DNA of 64,000 nt from Megaleporinus macrocephalus (taxonomy: Eukaryota; Chordata; Actinopteri; Characiformes; Anostomidae), in contig CM038716.1 of assembly GCA_021613375.1 (NCBI GenBank), positions 13,478,774 through 13,542,773 of the forward strand, read 5' to 3'. Position numbers and translations under genes: made by a program. Shown here in pieces: positions 33,839-44,984 of this stretch (the first letter of the stretch is position 1; every line of letters starts with the position of its first letter). A model generated the notes under the pieces. It was given only the letters and a program-made list of their open reading frames with translations. It was not told the DNA's origin and did not search any database.

Positions 33839-34729
33839 GTTATTACACAGCAGTTCTGTTTGTTTAGTTTTTGATGCCAGTCTTTTTTTGGCGTGCGGTC
33901 TAGTGAAGTGTCGGGGGCGAGTGGCTGTTATTAGGGGTCATTTTTGTTTCCATCTGTATCTGGTTGACAGTCTAAGTGTGATTGGCACTGAGGGGATAGA
34001 CAGATGGATGGAGAACGATATAAACTCTGCCAGCCTCGCGGCTGTAGATGCCTTCTGGCTGCTACTACTTTGTAGAGACTGCGGCAGAAGGCAGAGTGGC
34101 GGCGAGGTTTACTGAAGAATAATGGCTTTAAAGTTGCACCGTGTCTTGAAAGTTTTGGGGAAAACTCTAAAGTTTGGATGTAGTATTTTGTTTATAGACA
34201 TTGTATTAACATTCAGTTTCCACTTCTGGAGGTCCCTCAGTTGAACGATGCGGTTCATTTAGTTGGAATGTTGATGGAATTTATTATGATGGAAATGTTT
34301 ATGGTCTATAAAATCTGGAAAGCAAGCAAGTCAACGTTTATAAAAATGTTTGGCCACAATCCTGTATTCATAATGCATTATAACTGCCAGATGTAAGCTT
34401 TTATAATTGCTCCTATATAGTTAGAAAAACATACATAATACTTATAATAATAGCCTCGTATTCTATATTACATGATAATATCTGTTTAAAAGAACTTTGT
34501 AGATGTTGTTATACAGAGTTTATAGCAGGGTATAATTGTAATACAGTACTTATAAAAAGTGAGCACAGCAGGTACAAGCTGTTATTAATATTAACTAGAT
34601 TCCTAAGCAGAGCAGCTGTAGTTGCTGTTAAACAGTTAGCATTGGTTGCTATTTGCTAACAGTCCAGCCCCTGAGGCCGTACAAATAAACCAACTCTATA
34701 CAAGCTACAGTAAAAGTACTACAGTCTTT
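33839..34729. other. No gene recognised
   Basis: 33880-34120 is GC-balanced with a 75-codon plus frame (33888-34115) lacking any domain. The rest is AT-rich with scattered TATAATGCATTATA-type motifs leading into the next repeat. Confidence 0.35.
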
Positions 34730-35600
34730 TCATAGTGTGTTATAATGCATTACACTATTTAGGTTTACAGTGTTTTTATGTATAGATGCTATATTGCGTT
34801 ATGATACATGACATCATAAAGGTACTTTTATACATTTATACTTATGTTATAAAGTGTCTTGCATGTTATTATAACTATTTACAGACAACTATACAAGATT
34901 AAGACAGACATTGTATGTGTTATGTATGGCATATAACACTTTATAAATGCAGTATAAATTCAAGATTCATAGAACGTGTTACCCAATGTTCTTATGACAG
35001 GCATTGCAAGGTAATATGTATGCCATACAGCATCTTATAAATGCATTATAAACACAGGATTTATGGGAATTGCTAGCCAGTGTTCTTATAGATAGATGTT
35101 ATAATGCGTTATGAAACCTGTCACTATAACTACTTACAAACAACTATCCAAGATTAAGACAGACACTGTTTGCGTTATGTATGGCATATAACACTTTATA
35201 AATGCTGTATAATTTCAAGATTTATAAGAAGTGTTAGCCAATGTTCTTAAGTATAGATGTTATAATGTGTTATGAAACCTGACATTATAAAGGTATGCAT
35301 TTTTATGTTATACAGTGTCTTGCAGGTCACTGTAACTATGTATAGCCAATTATATAAGCGGTATATAAGCGGTATATAAGCGTTATGACGGCCATTGTGA
35401 GATGTTATGTGTGGCATAAAACACTTTATAAACGCATTATAAATGCAGGACTTATAGGGTGTGTTACCAAGTGATCTTATGGATAGATGTTATAATGTGT
35501 TATGAAACCTGAGATTATGAAGGTATATACTATATATGTTATACAGTGTCTTCCTTGTCATTATAACTACTTACAGACAACTATATGTGTATGAGTAACT
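34730..35600. repeat. Degenerate tandem repeat, ~160-310 bp spacing
   Basis: GTTATGAAACCTG (or a variant) recurs near 34798, 35108, 35268 and 35499. TATGGCATATAACACTTTAT and CTTATAGATAGATGTTATAA-type blocks recur between them. The repeats are rich in near-palindromic TTATAATGCATTATAA words. Divergent, so probably old. Confidence 0.65.
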
Positions 35601-35605
35601 GTATA

Positions 35606-37521
35606 AGTATGGTGGTGTAGTGGTTAGTATGGTGGTGTAGTGGTTAGTATGATGGTGTAGTGGTTAGTACGGTGGTGTAGTAGTTAGTATGGTGGTGTAG
35701 TGGTCAGTATGGTGGAGTAGTGGTTAGTATGGTGGTGTAGTGGTTAGTACGGTGGTGTAGTGGTTAGTATGGTGGTGTAGTGGTCAGTATGGTGGTGTAG
35801 TGGTTAGTACGGTGGTTTAGTGGTTAGTACGGTGGTGTAGTGGTTAGTTTGGTGGTGTAGTGGTTAGTATAGTGGTGTAGTGGTTAGTATGGTGGTGTAG
35901 TGGTTAGTATGGTGGTGTAGTGGTCAGTATGGTGGTGTAGTGGTTAGTATGGTGGTGTAGTGGTCAGTATGGTGGTGTAGTGGTTAGTATGGTGGTGTAG
36001 TGGTCAGTATGGTGGTGTAGTGGTTAGTATGGTGATGTAGTGGTAAGTGGTGGTGTAGTGGTTAGTATGGTGGTGTAGTGGTTAGTATGGTGGTGTAGTG
36101 GTTAGTACAGTGGTGTAGTGGTCAGTACGGTGGTGTAGTGGTTAGTATGGTGGTGTAGTGGTTAGTATGGTGGTGTAGTGGTTAGTATGGTGGTGTAGTG
36201 GTTAGTATGGTGGTGTAGTGGTTAGTACAGTGGTGTAGTGGTCAGTACGGTGGTGTAGTGGTTAGTATGGTGGTGTAGTGGTTAGTATGGTGGTGTAGTG
36301 GTTAGTATGGTGGTGTAGTGGTTAGTACAGTGGTGTAGTGGTCAGTACGGTGGTGTAGTGGTTAGTATGGTGGTGTAGTGGTTAGTATGGTGGTGTAGTG
36401 GTTAGTATAGTGGTGTAGTGTTTAGTACGGTGGTGTAGTGGTTAGTACGGTGGTGTAGTGGTCAGTACGGTGGTGTAGTGGTTAGTATGGTGGTGTAGTG
36501 GTTAGTATGGTGGTGTAGTGGTTTGTATGGTGGTGTAGTGGTTAGTACGGTGGTGTAGTGGTTAATATGGTGGTGTAGTGGTTAGTATGGTGGTGTAGTG
36601 GTCAGTATGGTGGTGTAGTGGTCAGTATGGTGGTGTAGTAGTTAGTATGGTGGTGTAGTGGTTAGTATGGTGGTGTAGTGGTTAGTATGGTGGTGTAGTG
36701 GTCAGTATGGTGGTGTAGTAGTTAGTATGGTGGTGTAGTGGTTAGTATGGTGGTGTAGTGTTAGTATGGTGGTGTAGTGGTTAGTATGGTGGTGTAGTGG
36801 TTAGTATGGTGGTGTAGTGGTTAGTATGGTGGTGTAGTGGTCAGTATGGTGGTGTAGTGGTTAGTATGGTGATGTAGTGGTAAGTGGTGGTGTAGTGGTT
36901 AGTATGGTGGTGTAGTGGTTAGTATGGTGGTGTAGTGGTTAGTATGGTGGTGTAGTGTTAGTATGGTGGTGTAGTGGTTAGTATGGTGGTGTAGTGGTCA
37001 GTATGGTGGTGTAGTAGTTAGTATGGTGGTGTAGTGGTTAGTATGGTGGTGTAGTGTTAGTATGGTGGTGTAGTGGTTAGTACGGTGGTGTAGTGGTTAG
37101 TATGGTGGTGTAGTGGTCAGTATGGTGGTGTAGTAGTTAGTATGGTGGTGTAGTGGTTAGTATGGTGGTGTAGTGTTAGTATGGTGGTGTAGTGTTAGTA
37201 TGGTGGTGTAGTGGTTAGTACGGTGGTGTAGTGGTTAGTATGGTGGTGTAGTGGTTAGTATGGTGGTGTAGTGGTCAGTATGGTGGTGTAGTAGTTAGTA
37301 TGGTGGTGTAGTGGTTAGTATGGTGGTGTAGTGTTAGTATGGTGGTGTAGTGTTAGTATGGTGGTGTAGTGGTTAGTACGGTGGTGTAGTGGTTAGTATG
37401 GTGGTGTAGTGGTCAGTATGGTGGTGTAGTGGTTAGTATGGTGGTGTAGTGGTCAGTATGGTGGTGTAGTGGTTAGTATGGTGGTGTAGTGGTTAGTATG
37501 GTGGTGTAGTGGTCAGTATGG
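35606..37521 (+). repeat. 20 bp minisatellite of Pol III A-box sequence, ~96 units
   Basis: The unit is GGTGGTGTAGTGGTTAGTAT, with TAC/TAT and GTCAG/GTTAG variants. Within it TGGTGTAGTGGT fits the tRNA A-box consensus TRGYNNAGYNGG apart from the last base. The array runs without a break into the tRNA-like head of a retroposon at 37522. Block copying is visible: the rare unit GGTGATGTAG recurs at 36031 and 36868 (837 bp apart), and GTTAGTACAG recurs at 36101, 36221 and 36321. The same unit forms arrays at 43.2-44.2 kb (inverted) and 61.95-63.15 kb. Confidence 0.97.
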
Positions 37522-37826
37522 TGGTGTAGTGGTCAGCACTGTCTCCTCACAGTAAGATGATCTGGGTGGGATTCCCGGTCTGGGTGGTTCTGTGTGGAGT
37601 GTGTATGGTCTCTCTGTGTTTGAGTGGGTTCCTCCGGGTTCTCTGGTTTCCTCCCACAGTCCAAACACATGCATGTTAGGATCCTCACTCTGAACTGAAC
37701 GTAGGTGTGAGTGTGTGTTGGCCATGCGATGGACTGGCTAACTGTCCATGATGTATTGGCTCCAGTCCCCCCGTCACCCCGACTAGCAGGATAAAGAGAT
37801 AGATAATGAATGGATGGATGGATCTT
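37522..37826 (+). mobile_element. tRNA-headed teleost retroposon (SINE-like), one copy
   Basis: A-box TGGTGTAGTGGT at 37522-37533 and a B-box-like GGTGGGATTCC at 37565-37575 (9 of 11 to GGTTCGANTCC) are spaced as in a tRNA gene. The body has GTGTGGAGTGTGTATGGTCT, GGGTTCCTCCGGGTTCTCTG and TTTCCTCCCACAGTCCAAAC, then GCGATGGACTGGCTAACTGT and a (GGAT)n tail at about 37808-37823. These phrases are characteristic of a widely dispersed teleost retroposon, from memory. Its 5' end is replaced by the 20 bp array. Whether it is still transcribed is unknown. Confidence 0.75.
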
Positions 37827-38254
37827 CTGAGAATGTAGTTAAACAGAGAAGATGTTGCAAGTGATGTTTGGATGCTGTGTTGCTATTAGTGATTGTTTTC
37901 AGAGATTGTTCTCATTCTAACGTTCATCTTCTTCTCTTTGTCCTCAGGTAAGTGTGCTACTCCTTACCTGCCTGTGTACCTGAGCTGAACCTCATATGGA
38001 GATCATGTGGAAGAGGAGCTTCTGAAGAGATGCAGTAAGATCAGCCTGGTCTCCTTCACTCTGCTGGTCTAGCTCGTTTACTAGCAGAACTATCTGCTGA
38101 TGGGAGCAATCATGGTTTATTGGACTGAAGGTGAAACATCAGAATCATGAAGCAGTGTTGATGGACTGCAGGGTCTTCAGCATGGACATTGAGGGGGTCA
38201 TATATGGAGCTGTTGTTGTTGTTGTTGTTATTGTTTGTGCAACCTTGAACAATG
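37827..38254. other. No gene recognised; contains (GTT)n at 38211-38230
   Basis: A splice-acceptor-like TTTGTCCTCAGGTAAGTG at 37938-37955 stands alone with no supporting frame. The rest has no recognised element. Confidence 0.4.
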
Positions 38255-38728
38255 GCCACCCCAGAGCAGGTACTATTTGGATGGTGGGTCACTGACACGA
38301 TGGTGGTGTGTTGTGCTGGTGTGAGTGGATTGGACTGTTTAAACACCTTAGTGTCACTGCTGGACTGAGAATCATCGTCCACCATCCAAAACTATCCAGA
38401 CAGCAGTGTCCTGTGGGCGACGTCCTGTGTCCACTGATGAAGAACTAGAGGAACACAAACCGAGCAGCAGCAGATGAGCTACTGTCTCTGACTTTACATC
38501 TACAAGGTGGACCAGCAAGTAGTAGGAGTGTCTAATAGAGTGGACAGTGAGTGGACACACTGATCCACTCGCACCAGCACAACGCACACTAACACACCAC
38601 CACCACCCTAATAGTATCTGCTCTGTGGTGGTCCTGTGGGGGTCCTGATCATTAAAGAACAGAGTAATAAAGTATACAGAGAATCAGATGAACTACAGTC
38701 TGTAAGTGGAGCTCCTGTATGGTCAGTG
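38255..38728 (+). mobile_element. Long-TIR DNA element, copy E (most complete right end)
   Basis: Left arm (CCAGAGCAGGTACTATTTGG) with deletions, core CCAGACAGCAGTGTCCTGTG, then right arm CTGCTCTGTGGTGGTCCTGT, GGGGGTCCTGATCATTAAAG, ACAGAGTAATAAAGTATACA, AGATGAACTACAGTCTGTAA and CTCCTGTATGGTCAGTGGAG. This right arm is the reverse complement of the start of copy A. Its outermost part continues directly into the 45 bp minisatellite. Confidence 0.82.
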
Positions 38729-39168
38729 GAGCTGATACAGTGGACAGTGAGTGGAGGTCCTGTATGGTCAGTGGAGCTGATACAGCAGACAGTGAGTGGA
38801 GGTCCTGTATGGTCAGTGGAGCTGATCCAGTGGACAGTGAATGGAGGTCCTGTATGGTCAGTGGAGCTGATACAGTGGACAGTGAATGGAGGTCCTGTAT
38901 GGTCAGTGGAGCTGATCCAGTGGACAGTGAGTGGAGGTCCTGTATGGTCAGTGGAGCTGATCCAGTGGACAGTGAATGGAGGTCCTGTATGGTCAGTGGA
39001 GCTGATACAGTGGACAGTGAGTGGAGGTCCTGTATGGTCAGTGGAGCTGATACAGTGGACAGTGAGTGGAGGTCCTGTATGGTCAGTGGAGCTGATCCAG
39101 TGGACAGTGAATGGAGGTCCTGTATGGTCATGGGAGCTGATCCAGTGGACAGTGGGTGGAGATATAAG
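38706..39168. repeat. 45 bp minisatellite grown from a transposon end, ~10 units
   Basis: The unit is GTGGAGGTCCTGTATGGTCA then GTGGAGCTGATACAGTGGAC then AGTGA. The first unit is the terminal-inverted-repeat sequence of element copy E. Because 45 is divisible by three, several frames stay open: 184- and 191-codon plus frames with a 15-residue repeat (WSVELIQWTVSGGPV in one) and a 159-codon minus frame. They are by-products of the DNA repeat. Confidence 0.95.
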
Positions 39169-40020
39169 GATTGTAGTTGTAATCTTATAGCTGATCGCTG
39201 TATATCTAATTACTTCTACTCGGGAAACATGGAATCCCCCCTCAATTGGTCGTCGGTCTGTATATTCAGGAACGCAAGCGATCGTTTACCGTGAAGAGGA
39301 AATTGGTTGATAAGCAGGTTGAAACAGCTTCAACTCCTCTTTCAGCAATCATCTAATTAACATCACCATCTGCTTATTCCACCACACAAACGCCATCCAA
39401 CCCCATCTGATATGTCCCGTCTAACCGGATATTAAACCCGGGAGCCAGAAAGGGCCCGATATCCATCTCTGCTGTGTTATTCACAGCCAGGTCTCCACAG
39501 TTCTGTTTACATGTTGGTTGTGAATTGGCCTCTGTTTCCTCCTCAGCTGGGTCTGCGTGTCTCGCTGGGTAATAGCGAATTAGCGATTTCGGTCTAAGAT
39601 ATCAAACTGATTCAACTCTACCGTTTACTGAATCCCATAAAATGAGATTGTGAAGAATTAGTTCTACCAAATACTGACTTGTTTTAAAGATGGATTAGCT
39701 TTTGGTTTCCTAGATTAGGGTCAGGTTTGGGTTATGCTGACTAGAAAACTTTTAAAAGACTAGATAGATGGACTAGAGTCTGAAACCCTCTCACATCTAA
39801 AGACTAGTCTCAGACTTGTAGTCTCAGACTTTTAGTCACAGACTAGTCACAGGCTAGGATTTTGCCAAGACTGGGGGTCTTTCAGAGTCACCATTTACGA
39901 GACTAGATTCCTTTAGAGATTATCTTCCATTGATATGATTGAAGTTAGCATATTCAGCTTAATGTACCATTCACTGCTAGGCTAATGGTAAACACTGTAG
40001 CCCAGTTCAGCAGTGTTTTA
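39169..40020. other. Single-copy stretch, possible host non-coding element
   Basis: 39180-39620 is balanced in composition, with TCGGGAAACATGGAATC, GCAATCATCTAATTAACATC and GCGAATTAGCGATTTCGG, and has no match in the window. 39740-39900 has short AGACTAG/CAGACT iterations. No coding frame. Confidence 0.35.
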
Positions 40021-40470
40021 GCATAGCATACTCAGCTGGGAGTTCGAGGGCTCCACCAGTTTCTCCTCCTTCTGTACAGTCCAGAAGAACCGTCTAACTT
40101 CTTTACCCGCCAGACGTTCCTGTACTCGCCTCGCAGCTTCTCGTTTGGTGGTGAACAGAGCTCTCCTATTGGTTGTCGACGTGACTATTTGCATGAGCCA
40201 AGACTTCAGACTTATGATAATATTAAACATGTTTGATTTTATAAACGTATAAAATATATTTAAATATAAAACATATAAAAACAAATAAAATAAATTTAAA
40301 TATAAAAAATACTTAAAAATGTACTTTAATTTTATTGACTTCAACTTATAATATATTATTATACTTTATATATTTTTTTATTTTTTATTATTATTTTTAT
40401 AAAGTAAGAATTTCTTTGTACAGTGTAACTCTGTTTCTGCTGTGCATATGACAATAAAACTCTTGAATCT
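40021..40470. repeat. Dispersed repeat pieces, including a LINE-type 3' end
   Basis: CTATTGGTTGTCGAC, GAGCCAAGACTTCAGACTT and GATAATATTAAACA (about 40167-40232) recur at 40795-40868, so this is a repeat copied locally. ATATGACAATAAAACTCTTG then AATCTTAT (40448-40472) resembles the terminus of fish LINEs. The 108-codon minus frame at 40018-40344 includes a charged stretch (REAARRVQERLAGKEVRRFF) with no family I can name. Confidence 0.4.
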
Positions 40471-41158
40471 TATCGGAACACTAAGACGAAAAAGGACTGA
40501 GGACTATTAAATTAAACAATTCAATAATTGGCTGGATATTGGTGGTCACACGTCACTTAGTCCATGCCAATTCTACGCCCTTGTCCTCAATACTCATTCC
40601 TGATCATCACAAATCCTGATTTCAGTTTATTATTTATTTTATTAATAAAAATCATGTTTTTATCACTACTTCTAACACACGACACAGCTCAGACTTTAAC
40701 AGATGGAGTTTAACAGGAGCTGTTGACGTTTGTAGACATATTTTGTTCCTGGCTGCAAATGTCTTGTATGTCTTCCCGTTTGCTATTGAACAGCTATTGG
40801 TTGTCGACAATGTTCACGTCACTGTTTGCGTGAGCCAAGACTTCAGACTTCCGATAATATTAAACACAGTTGATTTTATCAGAACGTTAGGACCTGCGGT
40901 CTCGACCACCTCACACTAAACCATCGAGATGGCGTTGTGGTAGTGGTAGTTCCCTGCCCCATTGCTTTACCTTCTCTAAGCCCTAGGGGTCAGTAGAGAC
41001 TACTTGGCTCTCATCCAAACAAGAAGGGAGAGGGAGAGTCAGACAGTTTGTATATTGTGAAAGCTGCTATCTGTCCTATGTTCCCTGTTGAGGAGTGAAC
41101 TGCTCATTTGCTCAATGAAAGTTGCTACAGATATATTGATTAGGTGCTACCAGTGTGG
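40471..41158. other. No gene recognised apart from a repeat copy at 40795-40868
   Basis: Contains the second copy of the CTATTGGTTGTCGAC repeat. Remaining sequence is undistinguished, with no coding frame. Confidence 0.35.
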
Positions 41159-42001
41159 GTTGATAGTAGACATGGACCGATCACCGTTTTCAGGCTGATT
41201 CCGATCACCTTTCAGCACGATGGGCCGATAGCCGATACCGATCGAGGGCGGGGCTATATGCCACGGCAGGGCTACGTGTAGTTATTAGCGCAAGCAAGTC
41301 ATGAAACATGATCTAAACTGGTTTATTACCATTTTTAATGAGCTCATATGAAACAGTTTAATATTTTTAACTAAATTAAAGTAAATAAACAAAGTAAATC
41401 AAACAGATATCACCAAATACTGTAATCATTACATTTAGACCTAAAAAAAAAAAATAAATAAATACAGTCATTAAACTTAGACTCTGTTATTTTAAACTAA
41501 ATCTGTAATCATTAAATGTAGAATATTGAATTACTGCTGCTGTTCTGTTCGTACCGGTCAGATCTGGTCTGTACTGGTTTCTGGGTTATTAGTTTAGTGC
41601 TAGCTGTGTGTGCTAGCTCTGCTGTTACTGATACTCACTGTATTCAGCTGTGTGGTGTCTCTAAAGTGCTGTATCAGATTAGTAGAGTTAAATATCTTTG
41701 GTTCCCCAACGAGACACTGATTTTACTAAATTTAAAAACGTCCAAACAGACAGCACATGCCGTGAACGCAAACTGGCCCCTGCTTTAGTCCGTCTGTGGA
41801 AAATGTAAGGGTATGTGTTTCCACCTAGTGGTTCAGATAGGAATTGCAGGGACCTGGCTTGAGTGGGTTTCAACGAAACACTAGCTGTAAATACAGAAAT
41901 TAGGCTCATCTGTTTAACGCCAACCATCGGCTCTCGGGATCGAGAAATACCGATACAATACCGATACATAGCCGATCAATCTTTCCATCTCTAGTTAATA
42001 G
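41159..42001 (-). mobile_element. hAT-like non-autonomous transposon, inverted copy, near-perfect 8 bp TSD
   Basis: The element is 41167-41993. The ends are TAGACATGGACCGATCACC and, reversed, TAGAGATGGAAAGATTGATC. The flanking duplications are GTTGATAG (41159-41166) and GTTAATAG (41994-42001), 7 of 8 identical. It is homologous in reverse to 7076-8026, for example GTTTATTACCATTTTTAATG and TTCAGATAGGAATTGCAGGG. It is about 120 bp shorter than the other copy. The 93-codon minus and 63-codon plus frames are shadows. Confidence 0.8.
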
Positions 42002-42740
42002 GCATTTGTATTGCAAGCTTGTGTTTGTATTCATGCTATGTTGTGTTTATGCTTGGTATACAGAGGGCTTGTTTTTGGCTCTGCTGATGTTTTACTTGGA
42101 TGGATGTCTTTTCACAACACCTGCACTGGGACCAGGACTTATGGCTTGCATGGTCGCTGTTCAACAAGGTTGAGGGGGACTAGTTTCACTTGGAGTTTGA
42201 AAGCCTGTGATTGTTTCTACCAGCCATCATTGTGTAGGGATTCAGAAGGCTGAGCCAGAATTCGGTGAGCTCGCTCCATATGTATAACCCATAAAGGACA
42301 CTGAGGGGTAAAGGACACTGAGGGGTATAACAAAGACACTTGGGGAGAGAGCGAATGTCTGAAAACAGATGGGGCTTATAGACTCTATTGTTTTGGTCTG
42401 GCGGTTACGGTGGTGGATATCTTCTTAGTTAACCTTGCTGTGAGTCCAGCAACTGTTCTGAGTGTCATTTCGGTTTTATCCTGTGTCAAAACAAACTTAA
42501 CCGAGGAGGAAACTCTCCAAGTAGACGAACTCATTACCTGATCCGGACCAGAGAAACCAACTACAGGTGTGGAAACGACCTAAACCGTATTTTGAGCATT
42601 CTCTATACTCAAGTGTTTGAACGTATTTCTGTGTACTGGTTTACTCTTCTCGTTAAGGATGTTAACATTCCTTCAGCGTTTCCTGTGGTTGCTCACATTA
42701 GTGCAAGAAGCTGTGTCCAGTATTGTTAGAAGTCTAGCTG
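42002..42740. other. No gene recognised
   Basis: Contains a short direct repeat, AAAGGACACTGAGGGGTA, twice at 42293-42327. An 80-codon plus frame (42011-42253) is Cys-rich but has no signal peptide or domain that convinces me. Confidence 0.35.
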
Positions 42741-42870
42741 ATGTAATGTTCTATAGCATAGCCATAATAACCTGCTGTGATTGATCTAGCAGGAGCCTCC
42801 GCAGAATATCAATGACTTGGAAAGGCCAAGCTTTAATCTCAGCATTAGGACATCTTTAAAGGTGATATTA
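42741..42870 (+). repeat. Dispersed repeat, first part (pairs with 46405-46520)
   Basis: CATAATAACCTGCTGTGATT, GAGCCTCCGCAGAATATCAA, AGGCCAAGCTTTAATCTC and TAGGACATCTTTAAAGGTGA match 46421-46520 in the same order and orientation. The rest of that repeat is found here only after a 2.1 kb gap, at 44985-45200. Confidence 0.7.
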
Positions 42871-43174
42871 GATCTTATACCATTGGGGCTTTTCTTTGAA
42901 GAGGGTCTGGAGGGTTTTTTTTTTTTCAATAACGGGGGAACATCTTAACCACTCATTCCTAAGAAGGGCTGAGGAATTTTTTCCTCTCTGCTGTGAATAG
43001 ACAAAGTATTTCTATTTCTGGACAACAGTTCAAAGCAGGTGGAGAGATAAAGGAACACCGGATTCTTTGTGAATGGAGTTTGCATTTGCTGTTCTTTGGT
43101 GTAGGTGGTCAGGTCAGTAGGGGGCAGCACCAACAGGAATGGACGATGCATGCTTCATATCAAAGTAAAAAAAG

Positions 43175-43237
<63 letters not shown>

Positions 43238-43238
43238 A
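43175..43238. repeat. (CTAT)n microsatellite directly joined to the A-box array
   Basis: About 16 CTAT units ending in TATA, followed with no spacer by CTAACCACTACGCCACCGTA. On the minus strand this reads A-box array then (GATA)n, as if the retroposon body had been lost between head and tail. Confidence 0.95.
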
Positions 43239-44194
43239 TACTAACCACTACGCCACCGTACTGACCACTACACCACCGTACTAACCACTACACCACCGTA
43301 CTGACCATTACACTACCGTACTAACCACTACACCACCATACTAACCACTACACCACCGTACTGACCACTACACCACCGTACTAACTACTACACCACCGTA
43401 CTAACCACTACACCACCATACTAACCACTACACCACCGTACTGACCACTACACCACCGTACTAACTACTACACCACCGTACTAACTACTACACCACCGTA
43501 CTAACCACTACACCACCATACTAACCAATACACCACCATACTGACCACTACACCACCATACTAACCACTACACCACCGTACTGACCATTACACTACCGTA
43601 CTAACCACTACACCACCATACTAACCACTACACTACAGTACTGACCACTACACCACCATACTAACCACTACACCACCATACTGACCACTACACCACCATA
43701 CTAACCACTACACCACCGTACTAACCACTACACCACCATACTGACCACTACACCACCGTACTAACCACTACACCACCTTACTAACCACTACACCACCATA
43801 CTGACCACTACACCACCATATTAACCACTACACCACCATACTAACCACTACACCACCATACTAACCACTACACCACCGTACTAACCACTACACCACTGTA
43901 CTAACCACTACACCACGTACTAACCACTACACCACGTACTAACCACTACACCACCATACTAACCACTACACCACCATACTAACCACTACACCACCACACT
44001 AACCACTACACCACGTACTAACCACTACACCACGTACTAACCACTACACCACCATACTAACCACTACACCACCATACTAACCACTACACCACCACACTAA
44101 CCACTACACCACCGTACTAACCACTACACCACGTACTAACCACTACACCACCATACTAACCACTACACCACCATACTAACCACTACACCACCGT
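43239..44194 (-). repeat. 20 bp A-box minisatellite, inverted, ~48 units
   Basis: Plus-strand unit CTAACCACTACACCACCATA is the reverse complement of the array unit at 35.6 kb. Rare units CTGACCATTACACTACCGTA recur at 43301 and 43581, 280 bp or 14 units apart. Several units from 43911 on are shortened (CACCACGTACTAAC), marking a local subfamily. Confidence 0.97.
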
Positions 44195-44264
<70 letters not shown>

Positions 44265-44331
44265 CAAATAATACAATAGATCAATAGATCAATAGAAATG
44301 CTTCAAAATAACCTCTGGTTCCATTGATTAA

Positions 44332-44410
<79 letters not shown>
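44195..44410. mobile_element. (CT)n(TA)n - MITE fragment - (TA)n mosaic
   Basis: (CT)n 44196-44226 and (TA)n 44226-44264, then about 68 bp of palindromic MITE (CAATAGAAATGCTTCAAAAT, CTCTGGTTCCATTGATTAAA), then (TA)n 44333-44409. The MITE piece is inverted relative to the copy at 3770. Confidence 0.75.
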
Positions 44411-44414
<4 letters not shown>

Positions 44415-44984
44415 ATATATATAATTTTACATCATCAATGTGTGGGAAATGCCGGATCTCTTTTGTTCTGTTCATGTAAGTGGACTGACGTTATGGGAGG
44501 TCTCAATCGAGTGGTCAGGCAGACCGCTCTATATATAAACCTCATACAGCCTACAGCCACACTAGTGCTTCTCAAACTGGTCATTAGTCCAATAGACCCC
44601 CAAACTGCCCAGATTTTCACTCTGACCAAACTGATATCCCAACATAGGGATCGAGCAAAAATGTGGAATTTCAAGGGGCCCCTGAGGACCTGTTTGAAAT
44701 GTCTGATCAATGTTTCTCGAGTCAATACATGAATCGAAAGACTCTTTTTCACTGCGCTTGAAAGAGGGCAGCAAAAATCGAGACAATCGATTCTCACGCT
44801 TGGAACTGCTTGCAGAACCACAACAATGGTGGCCCAAAGGAGAAGAGATGGAGCTTTCTACCCAAGTATCTGTTTTGTGAGACTGTATGTTTACCTTTGG
44901 GGGGACAAGGACATTATATACTCAGTTTAAAGCTATATTTGATGTATTTTATGACTCTCCAAAACACCACTGTCAACACGTTGT
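44411..44984. other. Unidentified segment with overlapping frames on both strands
   Basis: 44440-44840 holds a 128-codon minus frame, a 96-codon plus frame and a 91-codon minus frame that overlap. None shows a domain, and their overlap argues against coding. No match elsewhere in the window. Confidence 0.35.

Noticed and set aside
33888..34115. 75-codon plus frame as a small gene
   Set aside because: No signal peptide, domain or start context that stands out; short frames of this size are expected by chance in a GC-balanced patch.
35606..37521. CRISPR array
   Set aside because: Units are contiguous 20 bp repeats with no unique spacers, in a eukaryotic genome.
37522..37600. Genuine tRNA gene
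   Set aside because: A and B boxes are present, but no cloverleaf with an acceptor stem can be closed, and the sequence continues into a retroposon body.
37938..37960. Exon start at a TTTGTCCTCAGGTAAGTG acceptor-like site
   Set aside because: A donor-like GTAAGT follows the AG directly and no open frame is attached.
38636..39294. Plus frames of 184 and 191 codons and a minus frame of 159 codons with 15-residue repeats
   Set aside because: The 45 bp unit is divisible by three and lacks stops in several frames at once. Its origin is a transposon end.
40018..40344. 108-codon minus frame with a charged KREAARRVQERLAGKEVRR stretch as a host exon
   Set aside because: Part of the frame is a locally repeated sequence (second copy at 40795), and the other half is AT-rich simple sequence.
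44435..44837. Protein-coding exon (128-codon minus frame)
   Set aside because: Overlaps plus and other minus frames of similar size; no domain or splice sites.
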